Shown in pieces: positions 1 through 10,458 of a stretch of DNA of 64,000 bases. How positions within the stretch are numbered: position 1 is the stretch's first letter; each line of letters starts with the position of its first letter. Origin of the DNA: Hydractinia symbiolongicarpus (Eukaryota; Cnidaria; Hydrozoa; Anthoathecata; Hydractiniidae); contig NC_079886.1 in NCBI RefSeq assembly GCF_029227915.1, forward strand, positions 17,398,501-17,462,500. Reading direction: 5' to 3'. Below the pieces are notes generated by a model that worked only from the letters and a program-made list of their open reading frames with translations, did no database searches and was not told where the DNA came from. A program made the translations under genes and the position numbers.

Positions 1-240
1 CCCTTGCTAACTTAATTTTTATTTGATTCTGTCTTTATTTTTAATTTTGACTTGGGTAATAAGTTGAGTCGTCACTCTCCAAAGACAAGACTGAGTGTAG
101 CCAAGCCCCCCTGCTGACTCATTCTGGTTAAAGTATTCTTACCTCAGCTCTTCTAAAAAGAAAACATATGACTCGTGACTGTTAATAAGGCGGTCATCAC
201 AGAAAATTACTGCTCTATCGTTGCAATGTATCCACCTGAA
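1..240 (-). mobile_element. USP-bearing repeat, truncated copy at window edge
   Basis: Bases 1-130 hold one to two units of the ~80-bp tandem repeat (core around 55-100, with an imperfect GAGT/ACTC hairpin). Bases 146-240 are the last ~30 codons of a ubiquitin-specific protease read on the minus strand, matching the C-terminal ends of the copies at 8.9 kb and 61.8 kb almost base for base. Similarity stops abruptly near 240, so the 5' part of the element is missing. The 3' module of the element would lie outside the window to the left. Confidence 0.8.
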
Positions 241-1261
241 AAAAGGGTGTCCGGAATAAAGCGGAACCATATGAGTTACTCGAAAGTGTTAACATGTGCC
301 ACAGTTCAAAATTAAAAAACCTGTCTGGTCACAAAGTTTGATACTCAAAGACGTGCAATTGTTAATTTAATCACTTTTCAATGTCAAATTGAATTGCAAA
401 TTCTTTCATAAAAGAAAATAAAGTTGTATAGATTAGGCGATGTTTTCGATCAACTCAAAACATTCCGCTTTTTTACAGACAATCTGTACGGTAGTTTTGT
501 ATTTTCATTTTCAAAATAGAAATTTCAATTAAAAATAGCTTGCTATCTATGCATAAATTGAGTGAATTCGCATGTATTTGAAATATAAGCAATGATGCTT
601 TTGTATCTCAAACTTTAACCGTATTTAGGCAGGCATTCGTCAAATTTCAAAATTATAGTTTCATCTGAAGTCTCTTCTTTATGCGCAATGTAATATACAC
701 TATATGTAATCGTTACATTTTAAACCAAGCCTCGTAAATAGACTAAAATATTGTAGAGTGAGAAAAAACTTGTAATTATATAATAGTAATTAATTGAGGC
801 ACAGACAAATTTAAAACACTTTTTCACACGTTGCAAGCTTTTTATGCCTGTAAATGAAGTATAGATAATGTCCTGCGTGGCGTATTTGTTTACATACTTT
901 TCGTTTGAGGTTTTAAAATATCAAGTGTTGATTTATGCATTCTGATTTATTTAAATTCATTTAAATGCCTACATGTAACGAAATGGACTGATAATTACTT
1001 TGCTTCACCTAGAATCCCTATCTTTTATCCCATCAAAACAGTTTACCGCTGAGGAAGTAAACAACGGAATTCATCTATATAGCAATACTTACCATGCACT
1101 ACAAAAAGCAACTGTAATTTCTAGATTAATTAGTAGATAATTAGTGTGTTCATACTTTGTGCACACCATGTAGCTAGTCTGTGAAATTAATTAGTTAGCA
1201 AAACAAGTCTTTCCTCACTGCCATATATCTTTGTTCAAATTTATTTTGTTTTAACTAGAGC
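241..1261. other. AT-rich stretch without recognisable gene
   Basis: No open frame of useful length and no splice-site pattern that I can connect. It separates the USP repeat fragment from the CACTA-type remnant. Confidence 0.5.
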
Positions 1262-2802
1262 CATGGCTGATCGAGCTCGAAAGTGGAGAAAAAGAAAAAA
1301 ATGTACTAGCTTATATTAACGAAAATACTTCATCAAAAGATGAAATATCTTGTAACTTCTCAAGATTTCAATCACTAAAACCAATTTGGTAACGAAGCGT
1401 ACAATGCTGATATAAATAAAATATTATCATCAGATGTGGAATGTACATCTAGCAGTAATAATGAGGATTTCGTGCTGTCCGATATGGATATTAGTGATGA
1501 CATCGGGTTACAGAATACTGAGGAATGCAATAAGGAGCCAAGTTTATCGCGATCGTTAGCAAAATGTGCACTTGATGATAGCTGGACACATCAATCAGTG
1601 GACCACCTTATATCAGTTTAAAGATTGCATGGACATGAGGATCTCCTATTAACTGCAAGAACTCTGCTGCACACTCCAACATCAATTCAAGTTGAAAAGA
1701 AAAGTGGTGGTGACTACGTGTATGTTCGTTTGGAGAGTAAAATTCGAAGAATTTTGCTTTCTAATAATCCAGGAGAATGTGACATAATCCAACTTTCTTT
1801 GAACAATGATGGTTTGCCACTTTACAAGTCAAGCCCAAAGTCTGTTTGGCCCATTCTATGCGCTTTTAATAACTGTGAAATATTTACTGTTGGTCTCTAT
1901 TTTGGTGCTAATAAACCTGAACCTGTTGGAGATTTTTTGGAATACTTTCCTGAATGGGAGATTTAAAAAAAAAAGCAAATTTCTCCACTTATCAATGCAG
2001 GGTTTTCATGCATTCATGGTTTTGTCTTAAACTATATGCATGTAGTTACACTTGAGGTTGTGAAGAAATTATTGAAGGGTCTTACCCAATCGTCCTTTGG
2101 TTCCAAGGCAAGGCTTTCTGTTAATTTGAAACAACAGTTTTCAACAAACATGATCAATTTCAAAGGATGTCTTCCTTCGGAGTTTTTAAGACAGCCACGT
2201 TCCATTGATAAGCTGGAATACTGGAAAGCAACAGAATTCCGCCAGTTTTTGTTGTATAGTGGTCCCGTTGTATTGCGTGACCTTTTACCACAAAAAAAGT
2301 TATGAACATTTTTTGTTTTTAAGTGTATCAATACTCTTAAATTCAGATGCAGAAATCCGGCAAAGCAATTGGCCGTTTGCTAAAGATCTTCTCCATTGTT
2401 TTGTTTCCAATTGTCTAAGCATATATGGTAGTACATTTTGTGATCAGGTACATTTTGAGACCAGGAAAAAGTCCATTGGTACAAATTTGTAAGCGTCAAG
2501 CTGAAAAGTTTTTATTACATTCAAAGGCGAAGAAAAAATATTCCAAATTTTGGTGCAAAGGTAAGGATGGTTGGTTCACGAATAGAAACAATGTTATGTC
2601 ACTAGAAGAGATAAAGGCTAATCGATACTCATGTAACACTTACAAAGATTATCAATTTGGTGATGTTTTTAGTAAACCATGTTCTTCAAAGATATTTAAC
2701 ATACTTCTGCTTCGCTCTAATTGCAAGTCATTTGGTCAAAAATGGCTTGATGGTATTGACTTCGATAGAAAGTTTATTTGCATACCAGATAGAAGACGGT
2801 AA
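1262..2802 (+). pseudogene. Decayed CACTA (EnSpm)-type transposase
   Basis: The fragment starts at 1262 with MADRARKWRKRKK and continues through broken frames. The piece at 1625-1966 has NDGLPLYKSS, VWPILC and the YFGANKP region, typical of the animal transposase family usually annotated as Tnp2/CACTA-like. At 2036-2305 come LPSEFLRQPRS and WKATEFRQFLLYSGPVVL; at 2339-2490 a segment resembling LSVxxxILLxSD and AKDLLxxFV; at 2425-2802 a C-terminal part with FGQKWLDGIDFDRKF. Between 1966 and 2036 the central cysteine-rich region expected in the family is absent, so there is an internal deletion. At least three frameshifts or stops make it non-functional. Family assignment rests on remembered motif order and has not been checked by search. 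Confidence 0.7.
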
Positions 2803-3501
2803 TGCTTGTTTCCACTTCTTCATTAATTTGAACTAAACTAAATTTTATTAGATATTAATTATAATGTTAGTTCTAGTTATTTAACGTTTCTTCTAGTTAT
2901 GTATACACAGAGAATTTTGATTTTATGTTATGTTAAAGGTATAAAAGGATGTCGAACTTATATTATACAGCTTGAAAAAAGTTAGCTAATTGATTAACAT
3001 AATTTTTTTTCTTTATATTAATCAATTTACTTTTATAAAATCTATGCATTGATAATGTTTAAATGCACATACCTTAACAGGTCTAAAATTACTGATGACA
3101 AAAAAAATACTTCAATACATCATAATTTATGCAACATAATTAAATCTGTGATTCATTAAATGTAAATATCTTGAGAACAAAAAAAGCTTTTTGAAAAATT
3201 TAAAAAGACTTGTTATATAGCTAACTTTTTAAGCTGCATAATATACTCAAGGTTTACTTTAAGCAATATAAGTAATGTACATATAGAAAAAGTTCATCAG
3301 TAGCATTTATTGCCAGAAGACTTTCTACTTAGGTAGTATAACAGCTCCTTTGTATGATATTTTCATTTTGTTTTAATTTTAGGCCATTTTATTGAGTCAT
3401 CCTGTATTACTTCTTTGATACATTATTATAAAATAGTGTTCAAAATAATTTTAATGTAAATCTTATTTCAACCTTCTCTTTCATTATTTGTTTTAAAATA
3501 G
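2803..3501. other. AT-rich intron-like spacer
   Basis: No coding signal. It is rich in A and T runs and ends in an acceptor-like AAAATAG just before the small exon at 3502. Confidence 0.5.
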
Positions 3502-3673
3502 GTTAAAAATGGCATACACGAAATGCGTTTGGGTAGATAAATTAAACGGTAGGGAGCAAGAGGCAACAATACCATCATCGTGGGTATTTGCGGCAGAAGG
3601 AGTAATTAAGTGGCCAGTAAAAATAAATGCCCTGAGGGCAATACAGGGGCAGAGGTTGCCCCAGGAAAACTAG
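3502..3673 (+). CDS. DUF4806-like N-terminal exon (partial)
   Basis: From the ATG at 3509 a 54-codon frame reads MAYTKCVWVDKLNG, then ATIPSSWVFAAEG and KWPVKINAL, ending in TAG at 3671-3673. This pattern (substitution-tolerant start, PSSWVF, WP.K..A) is what I know as the N-terminal module of cnidarian and insect proteins with a DUF4806 C-terminus. No downstream exon is seen: the USP repeat begins four bases after the stop. An acceptor-like AG precedes it. It is either a gene remnant or part of another transposon. Function unknown. Confidence 0.4.
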
Positions 3674-3676
3674 TTG

Positions 3677-4282
3677 AAGAAAATAATTTACAAAGAGGTG
3701 GCAAGCCACCACAATGATGAACTCAACCTGTTAGGTCTTCAGAAATAAGCTAGAGGTTGTACTCCTCTAGAGAAAATGCCTCTAAAAGCACAATTCTTCC
3801 TTTTACAAGTATTTAATTAAAAAATATAGAAAAATAAAAAGGACACAACACATTTGAAAAGATGAACAGAACTTTAACCAAGGGCAGGTAGGTTTCGACC
3901 CATATTTCTGAACCTAAGTACCCTTGGTCACCTCAAAGAGGTCCGCGGACGGTCATCAGCAGAAACTAGACATCCCTATCTTCCTAAAGTAAACTTTGAC
4001 CACTTTCTGTTCAACTGTGCTATTCTTTTTTTTTAACTCAGGTAATAAGTGGAGTCGTTACTCTCCAAAGACAAGATCATGTGTGATCAAACCCCCCTGC
4101 TAATATTTTTTTTGTGTTTTTTTTATTATTTAATTGGGGTAATAAGTGGAGTCGTCACTCTCCAAAGACAAGACCTAGTATGATCAAACCCCCTTGCTAA
4201 CTTAATTTTTATTTGATTTTGTTTTATTTTTGACTGGGGTAATAAGTGGAGTCGTCACTCTCCAAAGACAAGACTGAGTGTA
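3677..4282 (-). mobile_element. USP-element 3' region, 5'-truncated copy
   Basis: Read on the minus strand, this copy has three tandem ~100-bp units (4041-4282) followed by the ~315-bp terminal module, ending at the constant 3' end (plus-strand AAGAAAATAATTTACAAAG at 3677). The USP coding part is absent; similarity stops at about 4282. It sits directly behind the DUF4806-like exon. No target-site duplication is evident by eye. Confidence 0.75.
4041..4282 (-). repeat. Three tandem ~100-bp units of the USP element
   Basis: Units start with GGTAATAAGTGGAGTCGT at about 4041, 4138 and 4238. Each contains CTCCAAAGACAAGA and a run of C before CTGCTAA or TTGCTAA. The core GAGTCGTCACTC can fold into a 4-bp stem. 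Confidence 0.85.
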
Positions 4283-4780
4283 ATATGTGTTATGCGCCGC
4301 AGCTTCGAGAGTTGCAGGGACGACTTCTGGTAAAGCTTGATTTTGAACTGAATATGAAGTTATAATTAGCTAAAACTTATACATGTATGCATGTATTCAA
4401 GAGCAACAACTGTCTCGATTTTTTATAATTATTTAAATTCCCACAAATTGTTTCTATTAAAATTACCAAAAAGTATACGTTCTAATCTGAGTAACTTTGT
4501 TTTATAAAGCTGGTACATACTTACAATTCAAAGATTTTAAACTTGTTGGTGTGGATTTCTTATTTAAAAAAAAATGTGTCTGTGTTCTGAAGGTATATAT
4601 CGTCCTATTTGTAGTCAAAATATTAAAATAGCAGCATTGTACTTACAATGTATATTTTTTCAGTCTGACCTTTTAATAGTATTAATTGTTTTAGTAATTA
4701 TTTTAAATGGATAGTGTATGAATAGTGTCAGCAATGTTATGATAAAACTCTGACATTTTTACCTGATTCATCACTTTCAT
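4283..4780. other. No gene seen
   Basis: AT-rich, frames closed, no repeat recognised. Confidence 0.45.
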
Positions 4781-5347
4781 TTGATGCAGATGTAACATTG
4801 AATGCATCACATAATCTTATATCATCTTGTGAAAAGAAAGAAAAGGTTTATTGCGATGAACAGCAAGGAGGTAGATGGTGAGCGTATTTAATATAGTTGT
4901 TTATTAAGTTGTATTTTTGAGGTTTAAGTTGTTTTTTAACGATCATGCATTTACTTCACCTATAGTTCTTTCGAAAGTCAGATCTGAAGAAAGAGGTAGC
5001 GGTACTCCAATTAGCAGTGCCAGCAAACGTAAATGTATAGAGATTGAAGATGATGCTGCTTGTTCTCGCTTTCCTTTCCTTTGTCCGAAAAAAGTGAGAC
5101 AATGCGATAATTTTTAACTTTTATATTTAAGGAGTAAAAGTGTTGAAATAAAAAAGACATGCTTAATCTTTTAATTAGATCTCGATAGAATTCCAAATTC
5201 AAGAGACTTTTCATCCTAACTGAGATGCGAGACATGCTCAAGAAGTTGGTCGGGAGCAGGAAATAGATATGGAAGAAGAATGCAGAGAATGCGACACACA
5301 CGAATAGCTGTGGTCGCTAGAGATGAAGCTGGGAGATACTTCCTCGA
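4781..5347 (+). CDS. Possible upstream exons of a spliced host gene
   Basis: Three stretches look like short exons. About 4790-4867 reads VTLNASHNL...CDEQQG and has a possible donor GGAG|GTAGAT. 4961-5090 (acceptor CTATAG, donor AAAAAA|GTGAGA) reads LSKVRSEERGS...FLCPKK, and its phase fits the preceding donor. About 5222-5348 reads RCETCSRSW...ARDEAGRYFLEQEH with donor CATG|GTAATG. Base composition is higher in G+C than the surroundings. I could not join the third piece in phase with the exon at 5737, so either an exon is missed or a boundary is wrong. Protein not recognised. Confidence 0.3.
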
Positions 5348-5736
5348 ACAAGAGCATGGTAATGTTGTTGTCGTTTTCAGTTGTACGTTCAATTTTTCTA
5401 AATACAAAAAATGAATAAAAATGTATTGTTTAGACAGCATTTCCAATAAAAAAGAATTAAATAGTAGTTATTAAAGATAAATTGAATGAATTTCTTTACA
5501 ATCATATCCATATAGACTAATTATGTGTGTACTTTCTGCTCTATAGCTTTAACAGTTATCAAGTAAACTTTCCCTGAAATGCCAGATTCATAGGCAAAGT
5601 CGAGTTATGAACATTATTATCTAGTTTTTTAGACTAATTTAAGTGTCTGTATCGCCCCTTTGTCTTCTTTTTGCTTATGTAAGTACCATGTCTTGTAAAT
5701 GTTTACAATAATAAAGGTTTTGTTTTCTGATTTCAG

Positions 5737-7421
5737 AGTTATGACCAACGGGTGTATGTCCCAATATAGGGTGTGTTTTGAATTAGGTAACGCCAGACGT
5801 CAAAAAATAAAATTCGCATAAAAGGATAAGTGAGCTCAATTATAGACATTATATCTTCCGGTTTTCAGCGTAAAATTTGTTAATTATGAATTAACTTCAT
5901 TATACGGACCCCTACACCATTCTTACTATTGTGTTTCGACTGTAGGACAGTTCTTAACGTTAGTCCAGACTCATGAAAATGTTATTACAGAATCACTTTG
6001 ACGTTTTAACTTTTATTTCCTTGATAAAGTCATTTTGCCACTGTTTCTAGTAAATTTAAATCTGATATTTGACAAATATGCGCTTACAAATAAATTAAAC
6101 GTACGTCCGACAGTAAATTCTTTCTTGAAAATAAGATTTTAGTGAGTAAAATTGTTTTCAAAACATGAGAAGTAGTCTAAGTATTAATGAATAACATAAA
6201 AATGATGTGTTTCATTCAAACTCGTCATAGCGATTCAGGTAAACGGTGATATAATTAAAAAGTGTACGTCCGACAGTTTTTGATTTAACGTACTTTTTGC
6301 CCTGTTTTTTTTAACAAGATTCATTAAAACAACACAACTAACAACCAATGTAAATCCAAGTCTAGCTCACAGAAAGTATCTTTTATTTCCCTATGGTGTG
6401 AACTTTTAGGAGATTTCTTGATTCATTCGGAGGTACGAATCTGTTTTATAATCAAATATAAGAAGAATGAGGGTCAAAAATCTATTTAATTTGAATTCAA
6501 TCGAAAAGTTTACATTTAGCCTAAGTCTTGAACGGCAAAAATCCTTTTAAAATTGAAGTGAATATATCGACAGCGTACGTCCGACAGCGCACGTCCGACA
6601 GCATAACTCTTAATCAACTTTTAGGAATACTGTAGTCAAAAATATTACTGAAAGTTCTAATTATGATATATTCTGTTAGCTAACATACATGAAATCATAA
6701 ATTATTTAATTTTCAACATTGAAATCAATACATTGGATAAAAAATTTAAAGTATTTCTATAGATTTTTGTCGTCAGTTTTATCCTGTACGTCCGACAGTG
6801 CACATCATTTGCCATTTTTTCAAACCGAGCAATATTATTTTAAATTTTAACTGTTGTACAAATTAGTTCCCTCCAATATTGAAAGAATAAAAAAGATTTT
6901 TGGGATTATTTTCTTTGAGTTCAAAAGTTATTACCATCCAAAGTATCGATCGTACGTCCGACAGTTTTTTCTAATTCAAAACACACCCTATAACATTTAA
7001 GGATTTTTCCAATCTTCTTCTGTTGATGGAAAGTGAGTATAAAATCTTATTTTAAAACTTCCTGCTTAGAATTATTTTAACCCAGTTTTATTTGATATGA
7101 AGTTTATTGAAATTACTTTTGAGTATGTTAACAAGTTGGGTTTTTTTAGTTTCATTCTAATTAGAGGAAAAGCAATTTTTTTTAATCCCGCCCTGAAGTT
7201 TTACTAAGTATGTACGCAAATAGCTTCACTGGTGTACTGACATTTATTTTAACATTTTAGAAGCTGTTTTGAACAACTTCAAAAACGCCACCGCATCAGA
7301 TGTGCAAACCGTCATGTCTGTTGCATTCCAACAGGCCGCCGACAGGACTGGTGGTGGTGGACACGAAGCAAATGACGCTGTTTCTAACAACGTTCAAGTG
7401 TTGCCGAAGACACCTAATTAA
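5737..7421 (+). CDS. Last two exons of a host gene, first one split by a transposon
   Basis: The exon starts after TTTCAG at 5737 and is interrupted at the TA dinucleotide 5765-5766 by the element 5767-6990. It resumes at 6993 and ends at a consensus donor (GTGAGT from 7033). Leaving out the element and one TA copy, the frame runs through the junction without a stop (..VYVPI, then TFKDFSNLL..), and its phase matches the next exon. That exon starts at 7261 after AACATTTTAG and ends with TAA at 7419-7421; it contains ATASDVQTVMSVAFQQAADR and a GGGG run. An AATAAA at 7429-7434 follows. I do not recognise the protein. Agreement of frame, phase, splice sites and polyadenylation signal makes this the best host-gene candidate in the window, now presumably disrupted on this haplotype. 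Confidence 0.6.
5767..6990. mobile_element. Non-autonomous TIR element with TA target duplication
   Basis: Perfect 20-bp terminal inverted repeats: TAGGGTGTGTTTTGAATTAG at 5767-5786 and its reverse complement at 6971-6990. TA is present on both sides (5765-5766 and 6991-6992). Length is 1,224 bp. There is no coding frame inside. TA duplication fits Tc1/mariner-type mobilisation, but the termini do not let me name a family. Confidence 0.85.
6101..6964 (+). repeat. Six dispersed copies of the 13-mer GTACGTCCGACAG
   Basis: Exact copies are at 6101-6113, 6264-6276, 6575-6587, 6786-6798 and 6952-6964. A one-base variant (GCACGTCCGACAG) is at 6589-6601. All are in the same orientation, with spacings from 1 to ~300 bp. 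The C+G-rich motif stands out in an AT-rich element and looks like a protein-binding site array rather than a decayed tandem repeat. Confidence 0.9.
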
Positions 7422-8330
7422 TATTAGTAATAAAGACAACAAAACCTTATAATCCAATTAGGTGAAATGAAAATGGTAAATATCAATCAAAACCATAAAA
7501 ACTCTTCTGTCTATGAAACATTGCGTTGTAGTAAGACGTACGAATATTTATCTTCCCAACGGTCTAAATGGTCATCATTGCAGGATCTTTAGAGGGTGCA
7601 ACCTCTTCATAACTATAACCACCTGTCTTAAGACAAGTATTATCGCAGCTAGCTGCTTTGTCATCTCATTATCAATGCTGAATCACGTGAAAGAATAAGA
7701 CGTTAATTATAGCATAATTTTAGAAGATATAGTGAAGTTTATTATGGAAATGGTGACAACATATTGTACCGAAGAAAAGACAAAAGGTTAGAACGGTCCC
7801 AGTATAGTTCTTGGAGTGGATGGAAATTTTATTTTTGTGCGTCATATATTTGTTTTTGACTGATGTCATCCATGTCAATTAATGAAGGTGGTACAACCAA
7901 TTGGAGTAAACCCGAACAATCACACAAAACAGAGGAAAGGAGGATGACAAATGGAAGGCGAATAACAAATGGAAAACAAAATAAAAAAATGTGCATGAAG
8001 AAGAAAAAATCGTGGACGATGATTCAACGAGAACAGTGGGTGTAAGAATATTGCACCTGATGTTCTTGGTAGACCTGGCACGGATGGTAAGAGATGATGA
8101 TGATCATCATCATTGGACCGATCTAGACATCATAAAAAACTGGAAGACCTAGAAATTAGGTTATCGTGAAATTACTTGGTAAAAATAATCCAAAAAGCAA
8201 TAATTGGAAAGAGAAATATCTTGGTGGAAACAACTTCATAGTGAAAGAATGTGCTTTTGTTGCCATCTTGTTGATGAAGTTAGCCAAGCTGTGATTAATG
8301 CAAGGTCAAAATAGTTAAAAAAAACTTGAA
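7422..8330. other. 3' flank of the host gene; no further gene recognised
   Basis: Begins with the AATAAA at 7429. Around 7610-7680 lies a short dispersed repeat that recurs near 33470-33535. Open stretches at 7513-7698 and 7863-8045 have repetitive lysine-, arginine- and glutamine-rich translations and no family likeness. Confidence 0.4.
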
Positions 8331-9335
8331 ATTTACAAAGAGGTGGCTAGCCAACCGCAATGATGAACTCAACCTGTTAGGTCTTTGGAAATAAGCTAGA
8401 TGTTGTACTTCACTAGAGAAAACGCCTCTAAAAGCACAATTCTCCCTTTCTTCAAGGAATTATTAAAAAAAATAAAAAAAAAATAAAAAGGACAAAACAC
8501 ATTTGAAAAGATGAACAAAACTTTAACCAAGGGCAGGTAGGTTTCGACCCATATTTCTGAACTTAAGTACCCTGGATGACAAGCTGGATCACCTCGAAGA
8601 GATCCGCGGACGGTCATCAGCAGAAACTAGACATTCTTATCTTCCTAAAATAAACGTTGACCACTTTCTGTTCAACTGTGCTATTTGTTTTCTTTGTTAA
8701 TAAGTGGAGTCGTTACTCTTCAAAGACAAGATCATGTGTGATCAACCCTGCTAACTTAATTTTTATTTTATTTTTATTTTTAACTGGGGTAATAAGTGGA
8801 GTCATCAATCTCCAAAGACAAGACTGAGTGTAGTCAAGACCCCTTGCTGCCTCATTCTGGTTAAAACATTCTTATCTCAGCTCTTCTAAAAAGAAAACAT
8901 ATGACTCGTGACTGTTAATAAGGCGGTCATCACAGAAAATTACTGCTCTATCGTTGCAATGTATCCACCTGTGAACCAGTTGGTCGAAAGCTATGGTTGT
9001 GTAGTGACCATTATTTAAGTTGCCACAATGGTTGATAATAGCCCTTAATTGAAAATTTTTATGAAATTTCACTTCTCTATCTACGGTAAAAGGTATGGAA
9101 ATGGTACCAGGGTAAGCAGTAATACGAGAGGCAATTTTTGACACTAGGCAGTTGGCACTGGCAAAACGTTTTAGCTGTAAAATGAGATGGGAGCCGCACG
9201 ACACTACCTCTTTTTCAACTAGAGCACTTTGGTGAGCGTTGCAAACATGGCAGAAGTAGGCATTGGTGTCTGACAACTCCTCGCTTCGAAGATAGTAACG
9301 TAGGGTGCAGAGAAAGTTGGATGCATCGTGCTATA
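8331..9335 (-). mobile_element. USP-bearing repeat, copy with partial USP
   Basis: Minus-strand order is partial USP coding region (9335-8872), two tandem units (starting near 8785 and 8696), then the terminal module (about 8680-8331). The 5' breakpoint near 9335 (..GTGCTATA) is at the same place in the family consensus as that of the 61-62 kb copy. Upstream on the same strand lies a LINE fragment. Confidence 0.8.
8872..9335 (-). pseudogene. Ubiquitin-specific protease, C-terminal half
   Basis: USPs are cysteine proteases that remove ubiquitin. Visible are FCHVCNAHQ (second half of the CxxC..CxxC zinc ribbon), LILQLKRF, the His box GNLNNGHYTTIAFD with the catalytic histidine, and WIHCNDRAV. 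The frame 9276-8872 is open; sequence above ~9276 is shifted. The N-terminal half with the catalytic cysteine is missing, so the product could not be an active protease. It is closely similar to the 61.8-kb copy and more distant from the 45-kb copy. Confidence 0.8.
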
Positions 9336-9345
9336 ACTTCTGAGG

Positions 9346-10190
9346 AGCTGGTAATTAAAAATTCCTCTACAATGTTGATGGCAACTGGAAGGAGCAAAAG
9401 CAGAAAAAGACTTACTCCACAGGCTGTCGTAGTATAGCTGAATGAGCTCTATCCAGGATTCTGGTACACCATAACGTCTGAGAGGCATAAAAATTAGCTT
9501 GTGCGGAACTGAAGGGTACGCATTAGCAATATCAAGCCATATCGTGCCTTCGCATCCTTAAGTGTGGACCAAACAAGAGACATGTGTTCCCAGCAACCCG
9601 CAACTTTCTCCATACAACCTTTTTGAATGGAAGTATTAATGAAGTTGTTTTCTTTATAATACGCGATTCTAACCGCTTGGAAAACAAACTAAAAAAGAGC
9701 TTTCCTTCAACATTCGGAAGAGCTATGGGGCGAAAATCCTTTATGTTTGATGGCCAAGGTGTGTTGTTTTTAGGGTATGTAAACTTCTGATGCAATTCCT
9801 CATTGCACAGGAATAAAAGACTTCTTTAGACAAGCTTGGAAAATGTTAAACAGAAACGATGCTATATGAGGACAATTCTTATATATTTTCTAAGGAATTT
9901 GGTTCAGTCCAGGAGAAGAAGCATTTCTACGAGAATGTAGGACAGCTTGGAAATCCTTGAACTTCAGCTTGGAAGAATCAAAAGCTGAAACTAGATTTGG
10001 TGGTGAAGGCAATCCACGGAGATCTAAAAGAGGTATATGGCGTGAAGGATCGTTGAAGGTTGAATGTTTGTATCTTGTTAATGGGTGACTACTAGAAAAA
10101 AAATGCTGCAAAGTGCTGAAAGCAAGACAGGTGGCAAGAGAATTTAAAGAAGGAGAAGTCAGTAGAACGGATTCACGGTAGCTGACAAGC
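9346..10190 (-). pseudogene. Non-LTR retrotransposon reverse transcriptase fragment
   Basis: Read from 10111 downwards: PLLDLRGLPSPPNLVSAF and a region before motif 1, then IKDFRPIALPNVEGKLFF (9795-9532), then YGVPESWIELIQLYYDSLWS and APSSCHQHCRGIF (9488-9350). Order and motifs match a LINE RT in which RPIAL.NVEGKLFF precedes the APSSWHQHxRGIF segment. The catalytic YADD-type box would come next but is lost at the junction with the USP repeat. Two frameshifts separate the pieces. Confidence 0.7.
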
Positions 10191-10458
10191 TTTGAGAATG
10201 CTATTTGGGTCTGCTAGTTTATTTAATTCTGAAGGGAAATTGATAGCTTGTGGGAGAAGAAAACCCTGCACATCTGTAGGTAACTTTAAGCTATATCTCT
10301 TGCCTTCAATGTAATGTTTTTCATATTCAACAATAAATGTTAAAAAACACCGCTGTTTTTTACTATATTCAAAAAACTCTTTAAAGCAAGATAGGCTCTC
10401 TTGGTCTCATCAATTAGCTATTGCTTTGTGTGCTAACTTGCAAGTTGCTAACAGGAAG
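10191..10458. other. No gene seen
   Basis: Short AT-rich spacer between two LINE fragments; no frame recognised. Confidence 0.4.

Noticed and set aside
5216-5446. Minus-strand frame opposite the 5.3-kb exon candidate.
   Set aside because: Shadow of the plus-strand frame; no motif and no splice context.
8872-10190. LINE RT followed on the same strand by USP, read as a single LINE with a C-terminal USP.
   Set aside because: The RT breaks off before its catalytic box, and the USP copy starts at the same internal position as the copy at 62.2 kb, which has no RT next to it. Independent insertion is simpler.
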